DNA from: JALEFZ01 sp039817415
GTDB taxonomy: Bacteria > Bacteroidota > Bacteroidia > J057
Length of the DNA stretch: 58,408 bases
Reading direction: 5' to 3'
NCBI GenBank assembly: GCA_039817415.1
Contig: JBCBVV010000042.1
Location: 1-58,408 of the forward strand
Shown: in pieces, positions 16,349-25,277 of the stretch
Numbering within the stretch: the first letter of the stretch is position 1
Layout of the letters: each line of letters starts with the position of its first letter
Position numbers and translations under genes: made by a program
The notes under the pieces: generated by a model
The model's input: the letters and a program-made list of their open reading frames with translations, nothing else
Databases searched by the model: none
What the model was told of the DNA's origin: nothing

Positions 16349-17626
16349 ATGATCACCATCACTCCTACCAAACTCGAACAACTCATTGAAAAGTTTAAGG
16401 AGGTAAGGGCGCAATCAGAAAGGCTGGCATCACCCTTAAAACCGGAGGATACCGTGGTACAGCCCGTCATTGATGTAAGTCCACCCAAGTGGCACCTGGG
16501 ACACACTACCTGGTTTTTTGAAGAGTTCCTTCTTTGTACCTACAAAAAGGATTTCAAACGCTTCCATCCTCGTTATAACTACCTATTTAACAGCTACTAC
16601 GAAGGAGCTGGGGACCGAGTCAATAGAGCCTATCGCGGTAACATGACCCGTCCTACAAGGGATGAAATCATTGAATATCGTAATTATGTCACATCTCAGG
16701 TACTTGCCTACCTGAGTGATCCTCAGTCAGAAATTGATGAGCGTCAGGAATATATTATTGAGATAGGGCTAAATCATGAGCAGCAACATCAGGAATTGTT
16801 GGTTTATGATATCAAATATATCCTTGGCCATAACCCTCTTTTCCCTTCTTATTCTCTAGAAGAATATCAAGGCCCCAAGGAAGGAAATCCTGGGCCAATC
16901 CATATGTTAGAAGTTCCTGAGGGCATTTATGAAATTGGCCATCAAGGGAATGACTTTCATTTTGATAATGAAGAGGGCAGACATCGGGTATTTCTTCAGG
17001 CTTATGAGATCATGGATCGTCTAATTACTGCAGGTGAATTTAGAGAATTTGTGGAAGCCGGAGGATACAAGGATTATCGTTTTTGGCTGGAAGAAGGCTG
17101 GAAATGGGTTAAGACAAACCAAATCGATACCCCCTTTTACTGGTTTGAAATAGAGGGTGAGTGGCATCAATTTACTCATCATGGATTGGAACAACTCAAT
17201 CCTGAAGCACCCATGACCCATGTCAATTTCTATGAAGCCAATGCCTTTGCTAAATGGAAAGGAATGCGACTTCCTACTGAGTTTGAATGGGAAACTGCTG
17301 CCAGGATGTTTGAACCTACTATGCCTGAGGAAGCCAATTTTGTAGACACGACCTTCTACAGGCCTGTTCCTCGTCAGGCTAACAATCTCCAGTTTTGGGG
17401 AGATGTATGGGAATGGACAAATAGTGCCTATCTTCCCTATCCCTACTATGAGGCAGAGGAATCCACATTGGGAGAATACAATGGAAAGTTCATGATTAAC
17501 CAAATGGTTCTTCGTGGAGGCTCATGTGCGACGCCAAGGGATCATATACGATTGACTTATCGGAACTTTTTCCATCCACATTTACAGTGGTTGTTTAATG
17601 GCTTTCGTTTGGCTCGTTACACTTGA
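16349..17626 (+). CDS. egtB: EgtB, ergothioneine biosynthesis sulfoxide synthase
   Basis: Non-haem iron enzyme joining hercynine to a thiol donor (cysteine or gamma-glutamylcysteine) by oxidative C-S bond formation. I took the start MITITPTKLE at 16349: the frame upstream of it is hydrophobic, unlike the family, and lies in a probable leader. The N-terminal DinB-like domain supplies the iron triad: H52 (WHLGHTTWFFEE) and H143/H147 (NHEQQHQELL). The C-terminal formylglycine-generating-enzyme-like domain (about 185-425) includes PMTHVNFYEANAFAKW, RLPTEFEWETAAR and the closing LRGGSC...RNFFHP...FNGFRLAR. The length of 425 residues is normal. egtD follows 66 bases downstream. No egtC amidohydrolase and no C-S lyase (egtE) is adjacent; the donor cannot be read from sequence alone. 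Confidence 0.93.
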   Translation: MITITPTKLEQLIEKFKEVRAQSERLASPLKPEDTVVQPVIDVSPPKWHLGHTTWFFEEFLLCTYKKDFKRFHPRYNYLFNSYYEGAGDRVNRAYRGNMTRPTRDEIIEYRNYVTSQVLAYLSDPQSEIDERQEYIIEIGLNHEQQHQELLVYDIKYILGHNPLFPSYSLEEYQGPKEGNPGPIHMLEVPEGIYEIGHQGNDFHFDNEEGRHRVFLQAYEIMDRLITAGEFREFVEAGGYKDYRFWLEEGWKWVKTNQIDTPFYWFEIEGEWHQFTHHGLEQLNPEAPMTHVNFYEANAFAKWKGMRLPTEFEWETAARMFEPTMPEEANFVDTTFYRPVPRQANNLQFWGDVWEWTNSAYLPYPYYEAEESTLGEYNGKFMINQMVLRGGSCATPRDHIRLTYRNFFHPHLQWLFNGFRLARYT

Positions 17627-17692
17627 TTTCCTTCGGGCTGGAGATAACTCAGGCATCCAGCCAGTAATTTACTTTTCCATTAACCCAACAAT

Positions 17693-18658
17693 ATGGATAC
17701 TCTGACAACATTTGATAAGATATTTGCAGCCGATGTGAAGGAGGGCTTGTTGTCCAATCCTAAAAGGCTATCATCTAAATATTTCTACGATAAAAAAGGC
17801 AGTGAACTCTTTCAGCAAATCATGAGAATGCCTTCCTATTATCCTACTGATCTTGAATATGAGATTTTTAGAGATCAGAAGGCTGATATTTTGAAGCATT
17901 TTTCCGAAGGGACTGATTCCTTCCAGCTGATTGAGTTTGGGGCAGGAGATGGCTTAAAAACCAAAATTCTTTTAGAGCATTTTTTGGACAGGGGAGCCGA
18001 TTTTTCCTACTCTCCCATTGACATTTCAGAATCTGCTGTAGTCAACCTAAGGCAAGATTTGGCCAACAAATGGCCTACCCTTAACCTCAATCCTTTTATT
18101 GGAGACTATTTCAAAGCCCTTGAGGTATACAAGGAAAAGAGTGAGGAACGAAAAGCTGTGCTTTTCCTCGGATCAAACATTGGAAATTTCCAAGAAAAGG
18201 ATGCCCTCTCCTTCCTTTCTTCTTTAGGGAATGGTCTGAATACAGGGGATAAACTCCTTATTGGATTTGACCTGAAAAAAGATCCCAAGGTCATTCTAGA
18301 AGCATACAATGATCCTGAAGGGATTACCAGGGAGTTTAACCTCAACCTCTTGGATCGTATGAACCGAGAATTGGGGGCTAACTTTGACAGGAATTCCTTT
18401 ATTCATGCTCCACTTTACAATCCGTTGACAGGAGAAACCAAGTCTTATATTGTCAGTACGGAAATTCAAAAAGTGCATTTCAGCTGTATGGATCTGACGG
18501 TAGAGTTTGATGCATGGGAAGCCATCTGGACTGAACTATCCCAAAAATATGATTACAAAACCATCGAGCGATATGCTGAAAAAAGTGGTTTTAAGGTAAA
18601 AGCACACTTGACAGATGCCAAGGGATGGTATGTGGATTCGATTTGGGAGAAGAAATAG
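17693..18658 (+). CDS. egtD: EgtD, histidine N-alpha-trimethyltransferase
   Basis: SAM-dependent methyltransferase converting histidine to hercynine, the first step of ergothioneine synthesis. It has the family opening LLSNPKRLSSKYFYDKKGSELFQ-like block (about 20-42), the PSYYPTDLEYEI motif, the SAM loop IEFGAGDGLKT (80-90), YSPIDISESA and FLGSNIGNF. The length of 321 residues matches EgtD. It is co-directional with egtB and ends at a strong terminator, so the two genes probably form an operon. EgtD normally acts before EgtB, so gene order does not follow pathway order. Confidence 0.94.
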   Translation: MDTLTTFDKIFAADVKEGLLSNPKRLSSKYFYDKKGSELFQQIMRMPSYYPTDLEYEIFRDQKADILKHFSEGTDSFQLIEFGAGDGLKTKILLEHFLDRGADFSYSPIDISESAVVNLRQDLANKWPTLNLNPFIGDYFKALEVYKEKSEERKAVLFLGSNIGNFQEKDALSFLSSLGNGLNTGDKLLIGFDLKKDPKVILEAYNDPEGITREFNLNLLDRMNRELGANFDRNSFIHAPLYNPLTGETKSYIVSTEIQKVHFSCMDLTVEFDAWEAIWTELSQKYDYKTIERYAEKSGFKVKAHLTDAKGWYVDSIWEKK

Positions 18659-18681
18659 TGCCGAGCGGCAACATAAAGATT

Positions 18682-18714
18682 AACAGGGGTCGCTTTTGCT
18701 CCCCTGTTTTTTAT
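18682..18714. terminator. Terminator between egtD and the dehydratase gene
   Basis: Stem AACAGGGG/CCCCTGTT with a GC-flanked T loop, followed by TTTTTTATT on the plus strand. It lies between two convergent stops; on the minus strand the tract after the stem is weaker (AATCTTTATG), so it mainly serves egtD. Confidence 0.85.
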
Positions 18715-18718
18715 TGGT

Positions 18719-19711
18719 CTATATGTTTAACAGCTTAAAGAAACTCTCCACATCAATATTGGAGCCACAGGCTATCAGGCCTACTTTTTTGCCAGCCAAT
18801 TCTTGTTTTAGCGGTCCCATTAAAGCTGCTAAGGAAGCTGCTCCAGCGGGTTCTGCTCCGAGTTTTAACTCGGCAAACATCACGCGCATGGCGGTTCTAA
18901 GTTGGTGATCTTCTACCAGCACAATTTTCTCTAGGTGTTGCTGACACAAGGTAAAACTGTAGGGCAGAGCAAATGGAGAGCCCAAGCTGTCGGCAATAGT
19001 TCTTACTGCTTCAATTTTCTCAGGTTGGCCAGATTGAAAACTCCTATACATAGAATCAGCACCTACTGGTTCTACGCCATAGATTTTACAGCTTGGCTGA
19101 AGGTATTTAATAGCAGTTGACATTCCTGCTGCTAGGCCACCTCCTCCAATAGGGATGATCACCGCATCCAGATCCGGTACTTGCATACAAAATTCCCTAC
19201 CAAGCGTACCCGTACCTATGGCAGTTTGTTTTCCCTCAAAGGGGTGAACGAATATTCTTCCTTCTTCGGTTTTGATACGCTCTACCTCTTCGAATGCTTC
19301 AGCAACATCATTTACCAACACCACCTCTGTTCCAAACTCCTTGCATCTTTTGACGCGGAATGGATTGGCGGTTTTGGGCATCACGACTTTGGCGGGTGTT
19401 CCTATTACCTGGGCTGCAAATGCAACTGCAATAGCATGGTTTCCTGCACTTACTGCGGTTACTCCTTTTGCCTTTTGCTCTTGGGTTAAATGCTGCATCA
19501 CAGTCAAGGCTCCTCTGGGTTTGAAGGAACCCCCATATTGCAGCATTTCCATTTTGATATGGACCTTGGTTTCTGCTCCTACATATTCATCCTTTCCTGG
19601 GCCAATCCATTGGCTAACGGGAGTATGGTAAATATAGGGTTTCAGGGCAATTGCTGCTTCCTCTATTTCCTGTAAGGATGGGGGGATGATCTCCTTGTAG
19701 GCCTCGCTCAT
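18719..19711 (-). CDS. Threonine/serine dehydratase-like PLP enzyme (fold type II)
   Basis: Pyridoxal-phosphate ammonia-lyase or racemase of the threonine dehydratase/serine racemase family, likely making 2-oxobutyrate or pyruvate. The PLP lysine is K64 in GGSFKPRG, the substrate loop is SAGNHAIAVA (88-97) and the phosphate-binding glycine loop is IGGGGLAAG (188-196). At 330 residues it ends without the ACT regulatory domain of biosynthetic IlvA, so the catabolic or racemase type is more likely. It faces egtD convergently and is divergent from the E1 dehydrogenase gene. Family members differ in substrate (threonine, serine, 3-hydroxyaspartate), which I cannot resolve here. Confidence 0.88.
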   Translation of the reverse strand: MSEAYKEIIPPSLQEIEEAAIALKPYIYHTPVSQWIGPGKDEYVGAETKVHIKMEMLQYGGSFKPRGALTVMQHLTQEQKAKGVTAVSAGNHAIAVAFAAQVIGTPAKVVMPKTANPFRVKRCKEFGTEVVLVNDVAEAFEEVERIKTEEGRIFVHPFEGKQTAIGTGTLGREFCMQVPDLDAVIIPIGGGGLAAGMSTAIKYLQPSCKIYGVEPVGADSMYRSFQSGQPEKIEAVRTIADSLGSPFALPYSFTLCQQHLEKIVLVEDHQLRTAMRVMFAELKLGAEPAGAASLAALMGPLKQELAGKKVGLIACGSNIDVESFFKLLNI

Positions 19712-19919
19712 ATCAAATCTGCTTTAGGTACTGAAGGCAAATATGATAAATATGGATAAGAGTGAAAAATATCAGGGAAAAGCCTTACAAGAAAAACCAC
19801 CTATTCCTCAAGGAAAATGAAGGCATCAGATTTCTTTAAAAATTCATGGTTTTCGGAGGTTTTTTTGAATTAATTTGAAGATTCCTCACAAACCGAAGAA
19901 ACTGAATTGATACAACTAC

Positions 19920-21893
19920 ATGGACTTTCAACGCAAAAAACTGAGCGATAAGCATCTGCTTGCCTTATATAGTCGTTTGATCTGGCCAAGGCTTATTGAA
20001 GAAAAAATGCTCATTCTCCTTCGACAAGGTAGAATAAGCAAATGGTTTTCTGGGATAGGCCAAGAGGCAATTTCGGTAGGGCTTACGGCAGCACTAAACA
20101 AAGAAGATTACATCCTTCCTTTACATCGCAACCTTGGGGTTTTTACCGGAAGGGACATCCCCTTGAAAAGACTGATCAGTCAATGGCTCGGAAAAGCCAA
20201 TGGGTTTACCCAGGGAAGAGACAGGTCCTTTCATTTTGGAAGTCCTGAGCACAGGGTTGTAGGGATGATTTCTCATTTGGGTGCCATGTTGCCAGTTGCG
20301 GATGGCTTGGCTCTTGCCTCAAATCTGAGCGAAGAGTCCTTTATTGCGGCTGCTTTTTCTGGGGATGGTGGAACGAGTGAAGGAGACTTTCATGAAGCGT
20401 TGAATGTCGCAGCAGTTTGGGATTTACCAGTCCTTTTTGTTGTAGAGAACAATGGTTATGGACTTTCAACTCCTGTAAACGAACAATACCGAGCCGAGAA
20501 GTTATCTGATCGGGCTAGAGGCTATGGAATGAAAGGGCTGACCATAGATGGAAACAATATTCTTGAAGTATTTCATACAGTTAAAAGGCTGGCTCGTCAG
20601 ATGAGAGAGAAGAGGAAGCCGGTTTTATTGGAATGTCAGACATTTAGAATGCGGGGGCATGAAGAAGCTTCAGGCACTAAGTATGTCCCTCAGGAACTAT
20701 TTGATGAGTGGGGAAAAAGAGATCCCATTAGCAATTTTGAGGACTGGCTGATCGAAGAAAAAGTATTGGATTCGGGTACCATTGATGCGTTGAAAAAGGA
20801 CCTCAAAAAGAAGATTAATCTAGCCGTTGAAGAAGCTTTCGAGGAACAGCTAATTGAATCATCTAGCAAGTTTGAATTGGGACAAGTTTTTTATCCATCC
20901 AAAGAATTACCTGTCGTCAATGTGAGTGCCGAACAAGACATGCGCTTTGTAGATGCCATTTCGGACGGACTCAGACAATCTATGAAACGATATCCGGAAT
21001 TGGTCTTAATGGGTCAGGACATTGCTGAGTACGGTGGTGTATTCAAAATCACCCAAGGTTTTACAGAAGAATTTGGGAAGGGAAGAGTGAGAAACACCCC
21101 TATTTGCGAATCTGCTATTATTGGTGCGGGCATAGGATTGGCCATGGCTGGAAGAAAAGCCATGGTAGAGATGCAGTTTGCCGATTTTGTTTCGTGTGGA
21201 TTCAACCAAATTGTCAATAACCTTGCTAAGACACATTATCGCTGGAACCAAGCCTTGGATGTAGTCGTAAGGATGCCATGTGGAGGGGGAGTAGGAGCTG
21301 GACCTTATCATTCTCAGTCCAATGAATCATGGTTTACGACCGTGCCAGGTTTGAAAATTCTGTATCCTTCTACTCCCAAGGATGCTAAAGGCCTGCTAAT
21401 GGCGGCAATAGATGATCCGAATCCAGTCCTCTTCTTTGAGCACAAATTCTTATATCGGTCCCAAAGTGAAAGTGTCCCTGAAGGAGATTATTTTGTTCCG
21501 ATAGGAAAGGCGAAGGTAGATCGAGAAGGTTCGGAACTTACGATCGTCACCTATGGCTTAGGAGTGATTTGGGCGAGGGAAATAGCAGATGCTTATAACG
21601 GAGAAGTCGAAGTAATTGACCTACGAAGCTTGATTCCTTGGGATAAAGAAACGGTTTATGAGTCTGTTAAAAAAACGGGCAAGTGCTTGGTATTGTATGA
21701 GGATTCCCATACTGGGGCTTTTGGGGCAGAAATCGCAGCTAGTATTTCGGAAGACTGCTTTGAGTACCTGGATGGGCCTGTTAAGAGACTAGGTTCTTTA
21801 GATACACCTATACCCTTTCATCCAGAGCTTGAAAAAATATATTTGCCAGAAGGTCGTTTAGCAGGAAAGGTAGAGGAGATGCTTTCCTACTAA
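19920..21893 (+). CDS. Fused E1 alpha-beta subunit of a 2-oxoacid dehydrogenase
   Basis: Thiamine-diphosphate decarboxylase component, most likely of the branched-chain 2-oxoacid dehydrogenase complex. The alpha half (about 1-325) has the ThDP motif from GDG at 148-150 to NN at 177-178 (SGDGGTSEGDFHEALN ... VVENNGYGLSTP). The beta half (about 340-657) has MGQDIAEYGGVFKITQG, RNTPICESAIIGAG and the transketolase C-terminal segment VIDLRSLIPWDKETV. Fusion of alpha and beta in one chain of about 650-660 residues is common in Bacteroidota. E2 and E3 are not adjacent. The divergent dehydratase makes 2-oxobutyrate, a possible substrate, but that link is only positional. Confidence 0.92.
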   Translation: MDFQRKKLSDKHLLALYSRLIWPRLIEEKMLILLRQGRISKWFSGIGQEAISVGLTAALNKEDYILPLHRNLGVFTGRDIPLKRLISQWLGKANGFTQGRDRSFHFGSPEHRVVGMISHLGAMLPVADGLALASNLSEESFIAAAFSGDGGTSEGDFHEALNVAAVWDLPVLFVVENNGYGLSTPVNEQYRAEKLSDRARGYGMKGLTIDGNNILEVFHTVKRLARQMREKRKPVLLECQTFRMRGHEEASGTKYVPQELFDEWGKRDPISNFEDWLIEEKVLDSGTIDALKKDLKKKINLAVEEAFEEQLIESSSKFELGQVFYPSKELPVVNVSAEQDMRFVDAISDGLRQSMKRYPELVLMGQDIAEYGGVFKITQGFTEEFGKGRVRNTPICESAIIGAGIGLAMAGRKAMVEMQFADFVSCGFNQIVNNLAKTHYRWNQALDVVVRMPCGGGVGAGPYHSQSNESWFTTVPGLKILYPSTPKDAKGLLMAAIDDPNPVLFFEHKFLYRSQSESVPEGDYFVPIGKAKVDREGSELTIVTYGLGVIWAREIADAYNGEVEVIDLRSLIPWDKETVYESVKKTGKCLVLYEDSHTGAFGAEIAASISEDCFEYLDGPVKRLGSLDTPIPFHPELEKIYLPEGRLAGKVEEMLSY

Positions 21894-22037
21894 AAGGAAG
21901 GAGGTATCATCTGAAATAATGGCTGGAGATGGGCGAATTTGCCATCTTTCTTTTGCTATCCACAATTAGACAGGGGCTATGGCTTTAATTCCCAAAGCTT
22001 TTTGGTTAGCTTTAGCCTTGTCAAAAAATGAAGGCGA

Positions 22038-23069
22038 ATGTTTAAACTGAGTAACGAAATCAAATTTGGAATCTTCGCGGTCATTGCTGCAGGGGCTATG
22101 ATATATGGTCTCAATTTTCTGGCTGGTTCCTCCTTTTTTGGGCCGCCGTTGCAGTTGTCCTCGACCTATCCCAATGTAGATGGGTTATTGGAAGGAGATC
22201 CCATTCTGATGAATGGAATGCGGATTGGAAGGGTGAAGGACTTCAAATTGGACGTTGAAAACGGACAGGTAAATATCAAACTGGAGTTCTTCGAAAAAAT
22301 GAGCATCCCCAAATCATTTGATGCCATGATCGCTAGCCGATCAGTCTTGGGTGAAAAGGCGATTAAATTGGTCAATAGCCAGGACAAGCGTAGGTTGATG
22401 GAGGCCGGGTACTATGAAACCGGAAATGAAATCAATGGCGTCCTTGAAACGGGTATCATTGACAACGTAACAGAACTGGCTGAAAATCAGGGGGCCACCA
22501 TTATCTATAAGGTGGCAGAACTGGCAACAGAGCTTCAGAAAATTACGGCCCAAACGCAAAAGATTCTGACCGACCCTGGAACCAATAATTCCCTAACAGC
22601 ATCGATCAATAATGTGCGAGATGCGACTTCCTACTTGACCAGTATTACCATTGAGGTAGACAGTATTGCCAAGCAATTGACAGGTCTATCCCGAAATGCT
22701 GCCAGTGTGGTAGAGAACTTTGAAGGGAATAATGACAATGTTACCAAGATCTTCTCGAACGTGAAGAATACGACGGACTCATTGGTGGCTGCATCAGATG
22801 AAATCAAGTCTTTGCTCACCGACGCTAGCTCTACCGTTGGTACGGTTGAAGAGGTGGTAGGCAAACTAAAGGAACCTACCAGTACGCTCGGAAAATTGAT
22901 CAATACTGAGACACTTCACGATTCATTGGTGATCACTGTGATGGAATTGAATTCGCTTTTGAGAGAGGCCAAAGCAAACCCTCAACGCTTCTTTGATGAT
23001 ATCAAACTCTATTTATTTGAGAGAAATAAGAGAAAAGAGGAGGAGGCAGCCCTTAAGGAAGACGAATAG
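22038..23069 (+). CDS. MCE/MlaD-family lipid transport protein
   Basis: Membrane-anchored substrate-binding subunit of an Mla-type phospholipid transport system. A short cytoplasmic N-terminus leads into one transmembrane helix (about 9-30), then a single MCE domain (about 37-115, with the YPNVDGLLEGDPILMNGMRIG block typical of MlaD). The long C-terminal part (about 140-320) is predicted helical and coiled-coil, rich in Ser/Thr/Asn. The length of 343 residues is usual for Bacteroidota members, which often stand alone or follow MlaE/MlaF genes. No ABC partner is in this window. A 20-base-period repeat and a terminator follow. Confidence 0.88.
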   Translation: MFKLSNEIKFGIFAVIAAGAMIYGLNFLAGSSFFGPPLQLSSTYPNVDGLLEGDPILMNGMRIGRVKDFKLDVENGQVNIKLEFFEKMSIPKSFDAMIASRSVLGEKAIKLVNSQDKRRLMEAGYYETGNEINGVLETGIIDNVTELAENQGATIIYKVAELATELQKITAQTQKILTDPGTNNSLTASINNVRDATSYLTSITIEVDSIAKQLTGLSRNAASVVENFEGNNDNVTKIFSNVKNTTDSLVAASDEIKSLLTDASSTVGTVEEVVGKLKEPTSTLGKLINTETLHDSLVITVMELNSLLREAKANPQRFFDDIKLYLFERNKRKEEEAALKEDE

Positions 23070-23098
23070 GGGAAATTTGCTGTCGTTTGTCTGAAAAA

Positions 23099-23197
23099 AT
23101 GGTTATTGACCCGATAAAATGGTCATTTGTCGATTGAATGGTTTTTCCGTCTGAAATATAAGGTCATTGGGACATAGAATGTCACCATTTGACGAAA
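23099..23197. repeat. Degenerate ~20-bp tandem repeat after the MCE gene
   Basis: Five imperfect units starting at 23099, 23119, 23138, 23160 and 23179, with spacings of 20, 19, 22 and 19 bases. They share a core like ATGGTYATTTGTC followed by GATTGAA. The block lies between the MCE stop and its terminator, in untranslated sequence. Confidence 0.5.
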
Positions 23198-23232
23198 AAA
23201 GCTGCTTTCAGTGAACCTGAGGGCAGCTTTTT
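23196..23232 (+). terminator. Terminator of the MCE gene
   Basis: Nested stem AAAAAGCTGC/GCAGCTTTTT enclosing a TCAG/CTGA inner stem. The 3' arm ends in TTTTT. Confidence 0.8.
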
Positions 23233-23275
23233 GCTATATATGCCGTATCATTAAGTAACGAAAAAAGATAGACGC

Positions 23276-23494
23276 ATGATTATGTCCATTCAGCCACCCA
23301 AATCTACAACCTTTAGCGAAGAGGAATTACCCCTTCAACTTCCTATTATTCATAGGGAACTGCCTTCCTACCAGGATATCCCTAAGCCTGTCAATCCTGG
23401 AAAAATAATGCTACTCAAAATGATGGTCATCATGGGGACACTTGGAGCGCTGCTGATGGTACTAAGTATGCTTGCTATTTTACTAGGTTGGTAA
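23276..23494 (+). CDS. Small hypothetical membrane protein
   Basis: A 72-residue frame between two clear genes, not recognised. A Pro-rich, probably cytoplasmic N-terminus (1-43, including PLQLPIIHRELPSYQDIPKP) precedes one strong C-terminal transmembrane helix (about 45-70) ending LLGW, so it would be tail-anchored. The start could be residue 1 or Met3 (23282). It is preceded by a terminator, so it would need its own promoter in the 43 bases between. Whether it is translated is not certain. Confidence 0.45.
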   Translation: MIMSIQPPKSTTFSEEELPLQLPIIHRELPSYQDIPKPVNPGKIMLLKMMVIMGTLGALLMVLSMLAILLGW

Positions 23495-23694
23495 GTTTTT
23501 TGATCCGGATATTATCCAATCTTAGAAAGAATTTGTAGCGTTCGTGTTTCTATCTTTTCAATTCATCTACAACTTCTTACCATACAGGATACCAAAAGCG
23601 CAATTATTGCTCAAAGACATCTAATTTCGATCCTTTGTCCGTATTTTAAAGTCAGCTAATACTTAAAATTTTCACCTAAGGCATCGAATAGGCA

Positions 23695-24951
23695 ATGACC
23701 GTTCATTCCACCCACCAAATTGCTTCTGTATTCAAGGAATGTTACCAGCATTATGTTTCTAGCCTAGAGCTAGAATTCGAGGATGCTGCACTGCCTGCAC
23801 TCAGAAAATCACTGAGAAACCTATCCTTTCCTGATAGACAAATTATCTCTGGACATATAATTTTTGAAGGAAAAACCCTGCCCTTCGTAGATATGATCAT
23901 TTGTAACGATCATGTTGAGTATTCCGAATGGGAACAAGGTTGGGGTGTAGTAGACTGCAAATATGTTCTTGGCGTTGTTTGCAGGCACATGGATGACTAC
24001 GAAAGTGAAGCTTTCTCTGAATTTCAAGAAAAAGCCTTTTCAGCCACAGATAAGCTTGGTCTTTATATCCTAAGTGAATTAAATGAAAATACCGGAAAAG
24101 AAGCATTAACTGCTTTGTCTTCTAAGGTGATCGCAAGCCAAGTAGGGGACAAACTCAACGGCAAAAAGTCCTACACCAATTCAGCAGGCTTAAATATTCC
24201 CAACAAAACTCCACTAAAGGAGGAGGTGGTGATTTCAAAGAAGGCAGAACAAGTAAAGGGGCCAGATTTAGGTCCTATGGATCCTTCAACTGGAAATTAT
24301 GCGATTCACAAGGCCATTGTGGCCAATGAAGGAAAGGCTATCTCTCAGTATTTGGGAGATGGGGGACAAACAGAAATCAAGAATAAGAAAGGAAATACTT
24401 TACTTCATCTCGCCGTCATGCACGGCCATGTTGATATTATTGAGATGTTATTGGCACATGGAGCGGATCCTAATAGCCGAAACTATATTTATGAGACTGC
24501 TCTTCATTTAGCTGTAAAACTAGATAAGTTGGCCTGCCAGGATGTGTTGCTCGAGCATGGTGCGGAAGTAGAAGTCAGGAATAATCGCGCGAATACGCCT
24601 CTCCATTTAGCTGCTATGTATGGGAGGGAGGATGCCGCTGCTAGCTTACTCGATCATGGGGCCGATATACATGCCCAAATGGAGAAGGATATGCTTCCAC
24701 TGCATGTCTCTGCATGGTATGGTCAAGCTGGGATTGCCAAGCAGTTAATTGATCTTGGGGCGAATGTAAATGCTCAAAACATAGATGGAAATACTGCCTT
24801 GCACTTTGCTGCCTTCAAAGGAAAAGTAAAGGTAATCAAGGTCTTGATGCGAGCTGGAGCCGATCCTACCATCAAAAATAAAGATGAAAAAATCTATCTG
24901 GAAGGGGTAAACGAAGGTTACGACGGAGAGATGATTCGGATATTAGATTAA
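23695..24951 (+). CDS. Ankyrin-repeat protein with an unrecognised N-terminal domain
   Basis: Cytoplasmic protein without a signal peptide. Residues 1-155 form a mixed alpha/beta-looking domain I do not recognise (containing FPDRQIISGHIIFEGK and WEQGWGVVDCKYVLG). A charged linker (about 160-205) follows. Residues about 208-395 hold six ankyrin repeats with a degenerate seventh at the end; diagnostic units are GNTLLHLAVMHGHVDIIEML, NTPLHLAAMYGRED and GNTALHFAAFKGKVKVI. Ankyrin arrays mediate protein binding, so the N-terminal domain is probably the functional part and the repeats bring a partner. It is monocistronic, closed by a bidirectional terminator. Confidence 0.88.
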   Translation: MTVHSTHQIASVFKECYQHYVSSLELEFEDAALPALRKSLRNLSFPDRQIISGHIIFEGKTLPFVDMIICNDHVEYSEWEQGWGVVDCKYVLGVVCRHMDDYESEAFSEFQEKAFSATDKLGLYILSELNENTGKEALTALSSKVIASQVGDKLNGKKSYTNSAGLNIPNKTPLKEEVVISKKAEQVKGPDLGPMDPSTGNYAIHKAIVANEGKAISQYLGDGGQTEIKNKKGNTLLHLAVMHGHVDIIEMLLAHGADPNSRNYIYETALHLAVKLDKLACQDVLLEHGAEVEVRNNRANTPLHLAAMYGREDAAASLLDHGADIHAQMEKDMLPLHVSAWYGQAGIAKQLIDLGANVNAQNIDGNTALHFAAFKGKVKVIKVLMRAGADPTIKNKDEKIYLEGVNEGYDGEMIRILD

Positions 24952-24954
24952 AAC

Positions 24955-24990
24955 AAAAAAGCACGGTTGTAAAAACCGTGCTTTTTTTTT
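24955..24990. terminator. Bidirectional terminator, ankyrin gene / H-NOX operon
   Basis: Stem AAAAAAGCACGGTT paired with AACCGTGCTTTTTT around a five-base loop, with T9 on the plus strand and a six-base A run giving T's on the minus strand. It can end both converging units. Confidence 0.92.
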
Positions 24991-25001
24991 GAGGCTATAA
25001 C

Positions 25002-25232
25002 CTATCTGGTAAAGCCCATTACTCCTTTGGTCGACTCTTGTTTTTTCTTAATAAGAACTACTGTGTAGTAAATTCCATCCTCAGCAGCTGTGTGCATCAC
25101 ATATTTGATGGATTCGATTTTCTCTTTGTCGACTTGCTTATATAGTCTCTCCGTAACATCTATCAAACCAGCTTCATATTCTGATTTGCTGAAAAATAGA
25201 GAGACGACCTGTTGTCTGTCTTCCATAACCAT
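25002..25232 (-). CDS. Small hypothetical protein, last gene of the H-NOX operon
   Basis: A 76-residue cytoplasmic protein, not recognised. Its composition looks protein-like: an alpha/beta alternation with a helix around YEAGLIDVTERLYKQVDKEK and a strand YYTVVLIKKK. It has no signal peptide, membrane segment or cysteines. It lies 45 bases after the hybrid kinase gene in the same orientation and just before the bidirectional terminator, which argues for co-transcription with the kinase and H-NOX. Start may be residue 1 or Met3. Confidence 0.6.
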   Translation of the reverse strand: MVMEDRQQVVSLFFSKSEYEAGLIDVTERLYKQVDKEKIESIKYVMHTAAEDGIYYTVVLIKKKQESTKGVMGFTR

Positions 25233-25277
25233 ATACTTCTTAAATTCTGGATTGCGATATCGAATTGACCGCTTGGT

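Noticed and set aside
23099..23197. CRISPR array
   Set aside because: Repeats are degenerate and contiguous with about 20-base period; there are no constant repeats separated by unique spacers and no cas genes.
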